Shown piece by piece: positions 45,601-56,469 of a stretch of 64,000 nucleotides of DNA; the stretch's first letter is position 1; every line of letters starts with the position of its first letter. Made by a program: the position numbers and the translations under genes. Source of the stretch: Cheiracanthium punctorium (lineage: Eukaryota; Arthropoda; Arachnida; Araneae; Cheiracanthiidae); the NCBI GenBank assembly GCA_038373885.1, contig JAWZYV010013271.1, positions 372,001 to 436,000 of the forward strand, in the 5' to 3' direction. Below the pieces are notes generated by a model. It was given only the letters and a program-made list of their open reading frames with translations. It made no database searches and was not told the origin of the DNA.

Positions 45601-46228
45601 GAGATGTATCGCAAAAACTCTTCAAAGTAAATTGAGAGGTAGTCAAAATCGATTTTTTTTGTCAAAATCTGGATACCAAAGTTTACTTGATCCCATTACT
45701 TCTTTGTACTCCGTTGAAGTAAGTAAAAACAATAGTGGAATGAATGATTAAATGTTTCAAACCAACGGCATTTTGTAAAGCAAATACTGCAGGAAAAAAA
45801 TACACAAATCAAAAAAAAAAAAAAAAATCCTTCTTACCCCCGATTACTACTAATACGCCTGCATGTGACCCCTCCCCCGAACTAGATTCAAGCCCTTACC
45901 TAGACTCTTATCTTGGTTACGGCCCACAGTTTGGGGACTGGGAAAGAATACAAGACTAGATAGGAAAAATATGTAGGCTTTATTGAAGTAAACAGAATTC
46001 AAAGTTATGAGATTTACATTTGTACAATATAGGTTATACATTTTATAAACAAAATGATTGAAAATAAAGAAAATTTGGAGTTGTGTAAAATACAATGCTG
46101 TCATCCTTTTCAAAGCAGGCCGAACAGTTCCAGCAAGTACTTCATACTGCGAATGGCATTCATATCTGAAAAAGGAATAAAAACAATGAATAACGGATCC
46201 AACAACTAGTAATATCGATCCATAATAA
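45600..46228. other. Unassigned stretch with short shared block
   Basis: 'CGCAAAAACTCTTCAAAGTA' then 'AATTGAGAGGTAGTCAAAA' at 45610-45655 is shared with 54368-54410. Otherwise nothing recognised; the 138-codon minus frame at 45850-46266 overlaps the start of the fold-back MITE and has no motif. Confidence 0.4.
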
Positions 46229-46795
46229 CCCTTTCCCAATGCTGAAAAAGGGGCAGCCGTTGCCATCGCTCGACTTAACTACCAGCAAGATGTCGGACGA
46301 TCGAAACGTTCATCGCGTACCACAGATCTAGAGACCCTTTTTCCCTCGAAAACATACTACCGCTACTCGAATAAAATGGGTTTTCCCTAGTTAATTCGGG
46401 TTTTGACTGATATATGTATGATGACCGTGCGCGCACAGCCAGCTGTCGTCCAAAAAACAAGTCTCTAGATCTGTGGCACGCGATGAACGTTTCGATCGTC
46501 CGCCATCTTGCTGGTCGTTAAGTCGAGCGATGGGAACGGCTGCCCTTTTTTCAGCATTGGGCCATCTATCCAGCTGTTCTCGCGTTCTTCTATTTTTCAG
46601 CAGATGTCAGTGCTGTTAAAAATAATCGTGACAATTCTTTTTACGGTAAATGACGTGCTAAAAAGTAAAGGATTCTCGTGGAGCTATGTCACCCGCAACT
46701 ATTTTTATAGAAATCAAATCTATTCTTCGTGACGGGCAACAGTCAAAACGTAAGAGTTTGGTGTTCCCAGAGCGGGAACACTGCGCGTTAAAGGG
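46229..46795. mobile_element. TTAA fold-back MITE, copy 2
   Basis: Begins 'CCCTTTCCCAATGCTG' after ATAA and ends 'CTGCGCGTTAAAGGG' before TTAA (46796-46799). The fold-back arms lie at 46235-46302 and 46493-46561. The right half, through 'AGTGCTGTTAAAAATAA' and 'GTTTGGTGTTCCC', aligns with 33340-33530. The loop is longer than in copy 1 and carries unique sequence. Confidence 0.75.
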
Positions 46796-46799
46796 TTAA

Positions 46800-47761
46800 A
46801 CCAAACGAGCAAAATTCGATCAGTCGGAGCGATTTTGGGGCCAGTTTTCAAAAGTGAGCTTCTCCTTTAGGAGCGATTTTCGATCACAAGAGCAGAGCGG
46901 AATATAACAATAAGCGAGGAGGGAAATTCTCGGAAAAAAAAAGAGAAAGCGAGGAGAGGAGTTCTCAGAAAAAAGACTACTTAAAGAGCATTTTCGCGGA
47001 AATACCGGTAGGTTTCCATGGAAACGGATCGCTCCTCAATGTATCGTTTTTTTTTCGCTCTTTGCGATTAAGCGTGTAGAGATTCGTAGAGGACCTCCTA
47101 ATTATCGGTGCCAAAAAAATCTTTTTCAGTTTCCAAAAATTAATTCTTTATTAGGGGAATGTTTCAGTGACACTGAGGACATCTAACGTAATTCGACCAA
47201 CAAAAGTTATACGCAATCAGGACCTTCAGTTTTCTTTCAAAAACTTCTGTAATCGAACCGGTAGAAGATGCAAGAAATCGTTCAACCCCCTCAGTGTAAC
47301 TGTAAGTTTTAAAGTTCTTAGATGGCAAGTTCTTAGCATGGATGTAAAGCCACAGTCAGTCTCATTAATATTTGGCAGGGTGTGCATAAGAAACATTTAA
47401 AATTAAAAGTGGATGTCTTCCTTATGGAAACTCTAGACATTCTCTGTTGCTTTGGCTAGGTTAAGGTAATTCTACTCTAGAGCTATCTTTCTATGGCGGA
47501 GGACTTTTTAAGGTGTTCTAAATCGAATTCGCATCACATCTGAAGGAAATAGTCAAATTAGGTCAACAGCCGCTGGAGAGGCCAGAAATCCGGACCTTCA
47601 CATTTCAGCAGTTTCCTAATATTCAGTATACACTCGGCCATTTGTCGGCTTGTTGCTCGATACATCAGTGTGCACTATCCAATTTCAATTCGTGTTTGAC
47701 TGATTCAGGATGATGACGTTTGAAAGAAATTAACATTGTAATCTTAAGAAATATTCAGTGT
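46800..47761. other. Unassigned stretch
   Basis: No gene recognised. A 77-codon frame at 47167-47400 has no motif. Confidence 0.35.
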
Positions 47762-48185
47762 CATAGGCGCACCCACGGAGGGGGCTATGGGGGCTGAAGC
47801 CCCCCCTAAAGGTGGGAAATTAGAAGTGAAAAGTATTGAAAATTGTCACTAATGAATTAAATGTTTTTTGTTTTTTTAAATTGTCTTCAATTTTTTTCTA
47901 AAATACTTTTTACCAAAAAAAGATGTTAGTTTTTAAATAAAAACGTACAGTTAGAGCATGAAACACGGTTAAACTTGGTTACAACATCACTGAAAAGATC
48001 CTATAATTATTGGATTCTAAAATGAGTTACATTGCTCGTGGGGTTGTGTTCTACGGGCAAGTCGACTGGCACAGAATATTTTGACGTTATAAGAGGGTTA
48101 TAACTATAATTGAGGTCACTATAACCGAGGTCAGCAGTATTTGTAGCCCAGCCCCCCCTAAACTGAAATCCTGGGTGCGCCACTG
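47762..48185. mobile_element. hAT-type MITE, 424 bp
   Basis: The left end 'CATAGGCGCACCCACGG' and the complement of the right end 'CAGTGGCGCACCCAGG' form TIRs. The flanks TTCAGTGT (47754-47761) and TTCAGTGC (48186-48193) agree at 7 of 8 bases. CAGTGGCG-type ends with 8 bp TSD are typical of hAT MITEs. No coding capacity. Confidence 0.8.
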
Positions 48186-48256
48186 TTCAGTGCCATTGGA
48201 AATAACATAGAAAATAATTATTGGAAGGATATGTACAAAATAGAAAAAACGGATCC

Positions 48257-48795
48257 TTAACCCTTTAACGCGCAGTGTTCCCGCTCCAGTAGAGAGAGAA
48301 ATTTCCTTGAAAGGGGGCTATTAGAGAGGGATTCTTCAAGCTGCCGAATGGTTACGTAGCTCCCAGCGGAAGTGTAAATGAATGACTGGATTAGATACAT
48401 TGCTCTTCAACCCTTTAACGCGCAGTGTTCCCGCTCTTGGAACACCAAACTCTGACGTTGTGACTGTTGCCAGTCACGAAGAATAGATTGGATTTCTATA
48501 AAAATAGGTGACCTAGCTCCGCGAGAATCCTTTACTTTTTAGCACGCCATTTCCCGTTAAAAAATGGTCAGGATTATTTTCAACAGCACTGACATCTGCT
48601 GAAAAATGGAAGAATGCGAGAACAGCTGGATAGATCGCCCAATGCTGAAAAAAGGACAGCCGTTGCCATCGCTCGACTTAACTACCAGCAAGAGGGCGGA
48701 CGATCGAAACGTCCAACGCGTGCCACAGATCTAGAGACCCTTTTTTGACGCAGCTGCCTTGCGCGCGCACAGCCAGCTAAAGACAGCGCGCGCAC
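48257..48795 (-). mobile_element. TTAA fold-back MITE, copy 3 (rearranged, truncated)
   Basis: A short terminus after TTAA (48257-48260), 'CCCTTTAACGCGCAGTG', is followed by ~120 bp of other sequence. The same terminus then restarts at 48411 and runs in reverse orientation through one arm (48638-48705). The second fold-back arm is absent; the distal end shows 'GCGCGCACAGCCAGCTAA'. The duplicated terminus suggests either two insertions or an internal rearrangement. Confidence 0.7.
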
Positions 48796-50096
48796 GGCTA
48801 AGAGATTTTAGTAGCATCAACTTTAGTGATAGCCGCTTCTTGCAGACTTTTCAATTTTTATTAGGCTACTTCTAACAAGTAGCGAAAACAAAAGAGCATT
48901 TTTTTTTTGGGGGGGGAGAGGCAGCAGCCGTTATAACAAGAAGAAAATGCAACCTTTTAGTCAATACTCGGGATTCTAAAATGCGTTGATATCTACCGAA
49001 TTAAGAATGTCCTCCTAATTATTATTGGTTATAGGACCATGGAGCCAAGCTCAGGAACACCGTAAGTGACAATGCCAGATTATTTCTTCCATTGGTTTCT
49101 GATATTACAAATATGTAGTGCTATTTTCAAAGTTGGTGCCTTATACCGGTTGCTAAATCTGTAATGGAGGTATTTAATTGCATGGATATTATACAGGATT
49201 GAGCTTGAATTGACGGCCATTTTACTTATAATGCTACATTTTTTTTTTCTTCCTCCATTTCTAAATTTAGAATTTGTCAATCGAATATTCGTGTTGGTGA
49301 CAACTCAGAATAGCTGTTGCCATCTCGTACTCCCCATAACTGATAAGTACCCTAGTTTAACACACTATACTGAAAATTGTAATTAAGAACGTGCAAAATT
49401 GAAACACGTACCTGAGGCATCTTTTAATGAACCTTTCAGTTGCGAGGAAGGCTTTAAAGGCCATTTTGAATCAATGGACCCGAAATTCTTTAAAAAACAG
49501 CAATATATATTGAATTCGAAGCAAATTAGCAGGACAGGTTTAGATGCAGACGTTACTATTTCAGAAAACTTTGAGAAGATTGTTGAAAAATACTACAGTT
49601 AAAAGTTAGCATTGTTTCCTACAGTGGCTGTGTCAACAATGAATTTAAGACTTACTTTGTTGATGCGTATTGTATCATTGCGCCATTTGTTTCTCTTGCC
49701 ATTGTTGTCGTTCCTAACAACACCGTGCCAAGAAGCAGCCTCACCCAAGATGGCTGACTGCGAAAAATTACTATACGTGAACGGGACAGGCTATGTATGT
49801 GCGGCTAAAATCGTGTTCTAATCAGATACAGAATCCAATTTTTGATTAATTCATATATTGTTGGAAAAGATACACTGTTATCCAAAATCTAAGCTCAGCT
49901 AGATATTGAGAAGTAAACGAAAATTGATGACAACATTGGAACCAGATGTAATGTGTGCCATGGCAGTTTACTACTTCACGAGGTTTATGAGGCGTCCCAT
50001 GATTGGCTTTTGGTGATTTTTAAATTACAATTAGTTAAATATACTATAGGTTGTCATAAACGCTTGCCTATCGTTCAAAATCAGTACTTGATATTT
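48796..50096. other. Unassigned stretch with two short open frames
   Basis: The frames at 49399-49602 (67 codons, non-ATG first codon) and 49612-49821 (69 codons) are adjacent on the plus strand. The first has a fairly protein-like composition ('EASFNEPFSCEEGFKGHF') but no motif I recognise. They may be exon or transposon remnants; no splice-site or promoter support is evident. Confidence 0.25.
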
Positions 50097-50580
50097 ACTT
50101 TCCGAACATGTACCATGTAAGGAAAGTGTTGTAATCATGAAAAAATTCGACTTCGAGATTTTTGTGTATTGACACGTTTTGAGGTCTTCTGAATTCATTT
50201 ATGCTATTTTTACGAGATGTATGTATGTGTGTGTGTGTGTGTGTGAGTGTATGTGAGTGAACACGATAGCTCCTAAACGAGGCATTCGATTGAGCTCAAA
50301 TTGGGTATATATGCTATAAACCACCATCGTAAGACCGGTATTGATTTTGACGTGTATAGGACGTATAGTTATTCTACAGGGCTACGACAAAGATTTCTTT
50401 TACATTATGGCGTATGGGGGGAAGTTCTTGAAAGTGGGCTAGCGTTTAAGCGGCGCATTCGATTGAGCTTCAATTTGGTATATATGTTTGAATTATACAT
50501 CGATTAAAATTGATTTAAATGCTTGGTAATGATCTTAATCACAAGTGTTCGGAAAGTCGCGTGGAGTCACCCCATATTTT
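50097..50580 (+). repeat. Repeat A copy 3
   Basis: Starts 'ACTTTCCGAACATGTACC', contains a (TG)n tract (50226-50245), one internal unit, and ends with 'GTGTTCGGAAAGT' (50545-50557) plus 'GGAGTCACCCCATATTTTT'. The internal frame reads 'AINHHRKTGIDFDVYRTYSY' then 'LLHYGVWGEVLESGLAFKRR'. The shortest and cleanest copy. Confidence 0.8.
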
Positions 50581-50834
50581 TTTTTAAATTAATCTTGATT
50601 TTGCAATTTTCCGCACATGCACACAAAAGGATAGAAATTGTTGTTACTCAAAGAACGCTTACAGTAGTAAACAAAACAGAACTGTAAGGCAAGACACAAA
50701 AAAACTGTCGCTTGAAAGAATTAAAATACGCGAGATTATAAATGTTTAAAGAAACAATTTTAACCGGGGAGCTCGCTGCCTGAGATTTTCTCTCATCAAT
50801 TTTAAAGGTAACCTTCCTCGTGTAGGCTTGCCAC

Positions 50835-52214
50835 AACCATGGCTCACTGGGATAAATACAGGCTGTCCGAAAAGCTCCGTTTTTGCGTACGAGTCAATTT
50901 TCGCTTCTTCGCCGATTTGTTGCTTTTACCCAACTGTATCACTGTTGCCAACTCAGCTGGAGAAAAAGATCTTGATAAACTGGCAATACTGTTACGAATT
51001 TTCGGGGCAACCCGCTGCTCTGTGGCTTAAAATGGTTTAAAATTCGTATTCTACGCTTCAAATAGATAAATTTTGCTTTTTGTTGCATCAAAATCGGCCA
51101 ATTAGAACCGGAGATATGGAGGTTTCGGTTTGCCATTGTTTTTCAATGGAGGTTCTAGAAATCTCGAGAAATATTAGTCCTAGAGCTTAGATCTCTTCAC
51201 TTTTGAGGACTTATTTTTGGCGCCAAATTTGGCGATATTTCGCAAAAGTCGCCAAGCTGGCGACTTTTTGTCATTGGCGCGTTTTCCCAATGGGGCCTGG
51301 AAGTTGTTTTTCCTGCATTAAAAACGCATAATAACCTAACATTTATCTTCTATGACATAATCAAAATTCACGCTTTATGTAGAATCCTCGAGAAATTGAC
51401 TTCTGGAAGCTGCTCGCAGCTTCTGCCTCGGATATATATAGAACCGGGGATTTCCCCCAAAGTTCAGTGCGAGTTGAACGCTCAATGTGTGAAGAGCTGT
51501 CAGTGAGAGTACGCTGCTTTGTGAATTGATAGTGCTATAGAAGCCGTGTTTTAGCTTGCTTTACGAAGCTGTTTTCAAAGTGCTGTGTGTAAATTCTTCA
51601 TTGCTGTATCTTAAGGGATTGTGTACGATATCTCTTGAATATTTTCACTGAATTCTTGCCTGTGAAAGTGACTTATTTTGTGTGAGAAATACAGCATTTG
51701 TGAGAGCTTCTGATCTAAGCGGATTGTTAAAAGCACGTTACTGCTAGAGTGTGCTTGTGAATTGTGTACAGCTGATTGTTCTACGAAGTTCTAGAAGCAA
51801 TAAAGTTTGTGTTCCATCCTGACAAGTGACTTTTTTACTTGAACTTTTTACACCAACTGGACTTTAGAACGACGAACCCCAGGAGTAGCAGAGTAATTCC
51901 GCAACAATACCGAAGTATTTTGTAAATCGGAAATGAATGTCCAAATTTCTCAAAGAGCATTAGCAGATTAGCATATTTCAGCAGCATAAGCACGTAAACG
52001 CCGAATTTTTTTTTCTCAGCTGGAAAATATTGTTAGCCACTTGTGGATACTTTTAACTTTGATTTTAGGTACATTTTCTCCGGCAGAGTTGGCAGCAGTG
52101 ATACAGTTGGGTAAAAACGACAAATCGGCAAAGAAGCGAAAATTGACTCGTGCGCAAAATCTCATAGGAGAAACTGGTTTTCGGACAGCCTGTATATATC
52201 CCCAGTGAGCCATG
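50835..52214. mobile_element. TIR element with ~130 bp arms, split by a solo LTR
   Basis: The left arm (50835-50967) and right arm (52078-52214) are inverted repeats. Shared words include 'ATGGCTCACTGGG', 'TACAGGCTGTCCGAAAA', 'ACGAGTCAATTTTCGCTTCT', 'TTTTTACCCAACTGTATCAC' and 'GCCAACTC'. The inner 'TACAGGCTGTCC' ends resemble Tc/mariner-type termini, but the repeat extends ~30 bp outward. Without the 917 bp LTR and one TSD the element would be ~460 bp. Confidence 0.75.
50990..51906 (+). mobile_element. Solo LTR 2 (917 bp), TSD ATAC
   Basis: Starts 'TGTTACGAATTTTCGGGG' and ends 'TTCCGCAACA'. ATAC is duplicated at 50986-50989 and 51907-51910. Aligns along its full length with 41304-42203. It has a TATATATA box (51433-51440), a TCAGTG initiator ~25 bp downstream, and an AATAAA polyadenylation signal (51799-51804) that is mutated in the other copy. 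Inserted within a TIR element. Confidence 0.85.
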
Positions 52215-52388
52215 CTACAACTAACAAACCACACCATCAGATCTATTCTGCCCAGGTTGTTCCCATAAAAGTGGATGGTTAGCTGTCGACCGGGCAGAGC
52301 CAGTTGCTTGGCGATCGACATTGCTAACAACTCCGGAGGTCATCGGAAAATCGTTTAACCAATTACAAGAACCCCTTAACGCGCCTCT

Positions 52389-52480
52389 TTAACCCTTTAA
52401 AGCGCAGTGTTCCCGCTCTGGGAACACCAAACTCTGATGTTTTGACTGTTGTCAGTCACGAAGAATAGATTGGATATAAA
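52389..52480 (-). repeat. TTAA fold-back MITE, terminal fragment (copy 4)
   Basis: After TTTAA it reads 'CCCTTTAAAGCGCAGTGTTC', 'GGGAACACCAAACTCTGA' and 'AGTCACGAAGAATAGATTGG', matching the terminus of copies 1-3, then diverges. Confidence 0.75.
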
Positions 52481-52630
52481 TCACATATGACATTATTTTA
52501 ATTTTGAATCATCCCTTGGAAAAATAAAAGATGTAGATCGGCATCGGGCAATACTGATCAATCTCGTCAAAGAACGGCGTGTCAACCATAAGAGTCACTT
52601 CAAACTTTAGTCAATTCACCCCAAGTCAGA

Positions 52631-52688
52631 TCTGCATAGTTGTTAGGATGCTTGATTCCCATACCTTAGGTCCCGATATCGATCCCAG
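52631..52688 (+). pseudogene. tRNA-like sequence
   Basis: 'GCATAGTTGTTAGGATGCTT' (D-arm-like), 'GATTCCCATACC' (an anticodon-arm-like segment that would show CCC) and 'GATATCGATCCCAG' (box B-like) occur in tRNA order. The pairing is weak; probably a SINE head or tRNA pseudogene. Confidence 0.35.
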
Positions 52689-52890
52689 TAGTGAAAGCTG
52701 CACGGAAGCAGATTCAAAATAACTTGAAGTTACTGCATAGAGGAAAAAAAATGTATGGAAATATATGGGGCGCTTTCGCCGACCGGCGTTCCGTGTATTT
52801 TATTCTGGACCGACCATGCATGTACTGTAAAATTTACGGTAAAACTGTAGAAATAATGGTTAATATACTGTAGAAATCTTACAGTAGACT

Positions 52891-53061
52891 CAGGGGCGTA
52901 GCCAAGAGGGGGGGTTAGGGGGGTCATAACCCCCCCATGAGTAATTTTTTGCCACACAAAATGTATATTCTTCACTCTCCCTTATCACACACATGTATGC
53001 ATATATTTGAGTTGCAGTAGTCGTAACCCGCCCCCATGAAAAATTTCTGGCTACGCCCCTG
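52891..53061. mobile_element. 'CAGGGGCGTAGCCA' MITE, 171 bp, intact TIRs
   Basis: The left terminus 'CAGGGGCGTAGCCA' and right terminus 'TGGCTACGCCCCTG' are perfect inverted repeats, of hAT-like form. The flanking 8 bp do not match, so the target duplication is lost or the copy is recombinant. The second copy is at 45430-45600. Confidence 0.8.
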
Positions 53062-53069
53062 CCTCCTTG

Positions 53070-54960
53070 TAAGGTTTTGCGCTTTCTAGCCAAATATTTG
53101 AGATATCGTGAAGCTGGGTTCAGTTTAGAAGATTTATGCTTGACACTTAATTTGGCAATATTTCGCCGAAAACCAGCAAGCTTGAAATAATTTGAGATTT
53201 TGCGCATAGACGAATTAGTGATTAACCACAGACTTTCAAGGAATTGAATGTATCCATAGACCATAATGTACTTAAAGACATTTGGGTGACCTGTGAATAA
53301 ATTACCCAGTCGATTGCAATCAAAAAAGAGATGCAAAATTGTATGTTACAATAGTTCTTAATTCAAAATCTCAACATTCTACCGTAAATAGTTTTAGAGT
53401 TGCGTAGAATACGTAATTATTTTTGGCACCAAATTTCGCGATATTTCGGGAAAACTCGTCAAAGTTAATGACAGTAGGCGAGATTTCGATCATGACCAAA
53501 ACAATGACTGACTAAAGATATAATGCATTAAAGATGCGAATAGGCCTTAATATATTGAAAAATTTTTGGTGTCCTTATAAATAAACTATTCTTTAGATTG
53601 GAACCAAAAAGAGAGTGGCGCAACCAGATGTTACAACAATCTTAAACATAAAATTTTAATATTCTACGTCTAATAGTTTTTTAGATATGCGAGATACTTA
53701 CATGCATACGTAAACTAAAACTCATGTTGGCGGAATATTTTAAGGGAGGCATACGACCTTCCTCGGAACATTGTCTAATATATGATAAGATGGTATTATT
53801 CTTGAAATCGATGTCCAAAACTGCCATAACCGTAATGTATTAAAGTTCCTTTGAGTGTTCCTGTAGAAGAACTCTAATGATAAGGACAAAATTTCGCTGG
53901 AGAGACTCATTTTGTAGTCCTTAACAATATTTGTCACTTTTGATTCGTTCAAAATGACCAAATACCTCTAAATTCCGCTTTCAATTTCTCCCCATGGAGC
54001 GTAATGTTTGGAAAATCTTTTGAATGGCCTTGTAAATAAAATATATCAAATGTTGTTCTGAAATATTCTTTTTTATATCAAAATTTTATGAAAAATAAAA
54101 GAAATTTCATAGATGGGGGCCCCCAAATTCATCAATGCCAATTCATCAACTTGGCCCCTTTCGGTCATAATCAGGCTCTGGGTGCACAACTAGATTGTTA
54201 CAACGGTTGTACATTTAAAATTTCAACACTCTACGACTAATAGTTTTTGAGATACGAGAGTTACATACTTTCCACGTACAGACGTCAGGGAAAAGCTAGT
54301 CAAAATGAATTTGCGGTCTGTCAAAATGGATTATACATGCATTTAAATGAACACACGCTGAGAGTTCTCGCAAAAACTCTTAAAAGTAAATTTAGAGGTA
54401 GTCAAAAAAATCGATTTTTCCGTCTTTTTTTTGCGAAGTAAAAATGCCCTTTAAAAATCTAATTAATTTGAAGTAATGCGCTAAATGAATTTCTTTTATA
54501 AATCAGTTTCAATCCCAAAAATATTTAACATATTATCACTGGAAAAAAATTGGCCCTATAAAGGGTTAAAAGATTCAAAAAACATTTAAAGCTTCTTTTC
54601 AAGGTCTCGCAACATTACACATTATTAGTGACATATAGCTTTTTATTAGGTGATCCCCAAAATTTCGCCAAGTTTGATGACGATACATCACCTAAAAAGG
54701 GCGCAAGAAAGACTGTTGTGCCGGAAAGTGTTTCATAGTTTACACGTTTTGGCATGATTTATTTTTGTTGTAGAGATCATCTCCAGTGCGTCGATACCTC
54801 TTCAAATTTGGCTCAAAAAAATACTAGAGTATGAAAGTGTTGTAATCGATGTATATGGTACATTTATTTTATTAATTTATTATTTTTATTTTTTTCCCTC
54901 TTCTGCTCGTAACCGGTAGCAAAGTAAATGAACAATGAAAAATACTGTCCCAGATACGTC
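53070..54960. repeat. Degenerate large-unit repeats
   Basis: Three blocks, at ~53342, ~53618 and ~54193, share 'TGTTACAA', 'ATATTCTAC'/'CACTCTACG', 'TAATAGTTTTTRAGATA' and 'CGAGA.TAC' in order. A 'GGCACCAAATTTCGCGATAT' word near 53428 echoes the U3 of the solo LTRs. Units are diverged and boundaries unclear. No coding potential recognised. Confidence 0.45.
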
Positions 54961-54979
54961 CACAATTGCCACTACTGCC

Positions 54980-55147
54980 GAAGTGTGAAGGTCCCGGGTT
55001 CGGGTCCCATCGCGCGGCTGTCGACCTAACGGTTCGGAGTTTTCCGTGCTTTTCTCCGAAACTAGCGTAAATACGGGTTAGAACCTCTTAGAAAGACCCC
55101 CCACGGAGGGCTCCCCCACTTGTGTTGTCCTTCAGACGTGGATTTGG
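54980..55147 (+). repeat. tRNA-derived SINE, 5'-truncated copy
   Basis: 'GAAGTGTGAAGGTCCCGGG' then 'TTCGGGTCCC' gives the box B region (54996-55006). 'GTCGACCTAACGGTTCGGAG' and 'CTTAGAAAGACC' follow as in the other copies. Box A is missing. Confidence 0.7.
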
Positions 55148-55537
55148 GCCAGCACACAGAGCACAAAGATATCCATTGGTTATCTATAAGGAATCAGAAT
55201 TGGATAATGGGTATATCTATTAGAAGTCCAAGATCCTCCAGATAACATAAAATGGACCTCTATAAGAGATTTGGGGTGTGATCTCTCTAAGGACTAGACA
55301 ACATCTATAATATCCAGGATGTCTGTAAGAGATCTATATCCAAGTAGCATAGATATTAATTGGACGGCCAAAATATCCAAGATTTCTCGGGGGAAAAGTG
55401 AATTGTGACGTCATAACTACAACTTTTTTTACCCACTGAGAATTCTTCCTCCGTTCTGTGAATTTTGGTGCTGCCATCTATTGTCTATTATCATACATAA
55501 GAACTTCAAGTTACTTTTAAACTGAAACCTATTTTCT

Positions 55538-55608
55538 TCGGCTGGTTTCGAACCATGGATCCAAGGGGTGAAAGGCGAGCGTTCTAACCACCAGGCAGAC
55601 TCGACTCG
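55538..55608 (-). pseudogene. tRNA-Glu-like sequence (SINE head or pseudogene)
   Basis: The minus strand reads 'CTGGTGGTTAGAACGCTCG' (box A region), 'CCTTTCACCCC' (anticodon loop with TTC) and 'ATGGTTCGAAACCAG' (box B) at tRNA spacing. Acceptor-stem strands do not pair well, so it is not called functional. A SINE head is the alternative. Confidence 0.5.
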
Positions 55609-55673
55609 CGGTGAGAAGACTAAAGTTTGAAGTGATTGTTGCTTCAATTTCGGAATGAAAACACTTTTATGTA

Positions 55674-56091
55674 TCTAAATAAACAAAATTAGAATTTGCC
55701 GTACACTACTTGGTATCAATAAATTTTGCGTTTTCTATCCGTTTTAAGTATTTGGGATCCCACTACAGCAGTAAAAAAAAGTTTGTCTGCACATCACGTA
55801 AAACTGACTGAAGCGAATGAAATAAAATTTGGTGACATGATAGGTGGTCACTCAACTTAAACTATAGGCGTCGAATTTTTAAAAAATTCATTATATTTTG
55901 AGATTTTCTGAAAATTCTTTCAAACTGCGCAAATTTTTTTTCGCGCATCACGTAAGAACGACTAAATGAAATTTGGTGGCATGATACATGATCAATGAAC
56001 TCAAGCTATAGGCATCGGATTTTAAAAAATCTCTTACTAGATTTTGCGATTTTTCTGAAAATCCTTTCAAACTGAGTAAATTTTTGTTTCA
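55674..56091 (+). mobile_element. Helitron 5' fragment, same family as 42931-43765
   Basis: Begins 'TCTAAATAAACAAAATTAGA' and continues 'TTTTGCGTTTTCTATCCG', 'GAAGCGAATGAAAT' and 'GGTGGTCACTCAACTTAAA', collinear with the complete element. The alignment ends after 'TTTTTGTTTCAG', so the 3' half with the hairpin is missing. Confidence 0.75.
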
Positions 56092-56469
56092 GTAGCCATC
56101 CAATCTTCTACGTAAATACGATGTCTACAAATGCATCTCTTATGGATGTTATACACGCACATCCCATAGATTTGTAGCTTTGAGTGGCAATTAAATATCT
56201 ATGGGACATCTATTTCATTAGCTACATAAGATGTCTACTGATGGATTTCTTATGGATGTCGTAAATACATTTCCAATAGATATCCTTTTTCGAATGACTA
56301 TTAGATATCTATAAGTCCTCTAAGGATATCTTATAGAGGTAGCGATTTAGATGTCCTATGGATATATATATTTCTCCGCATATAAATATCCTTTAAATGT
56401 CCTAGATGTTATAGATCAGTTTTGATATCTATTAGACCTGATTTGGACATAGTGTGCTGTGTGGGGAGC

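Larger units (their letters stand above)
55149..56466. mobile_element. TIR element rich in 'ATCTATAAG' words, with nested insertions
   Basis: The left end 'CCAGCACACAGAGCACAAAG' and the complement of the right end 'CCCCACACAGCACACTATG' are inverted. Both subterminal regions (55170-55390 and 56095-56450) are packed with variants of 'GATATCTATAAG', 'ACATCYATAAGA' and 'GGATATCTTATAGAGG', in both orientations. The middle carries a tRNA-like sequence and a Helitron fragment. No transposase and no clear TSD; superfamily unassigned. Confidence 0.55.

Noticed and set aside
49399..49821. Two consecutive open frames as exons of a gene
   Set aside because: The first begins at a non-ATG codon and no domain, signal or splice pattern could be supported.
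41304..51906. The two LTRs as ends of one full-length retrotransposon
   Set aside because: Each has its own different TSD, and the sequence between them is other repeats with no gag-pol.
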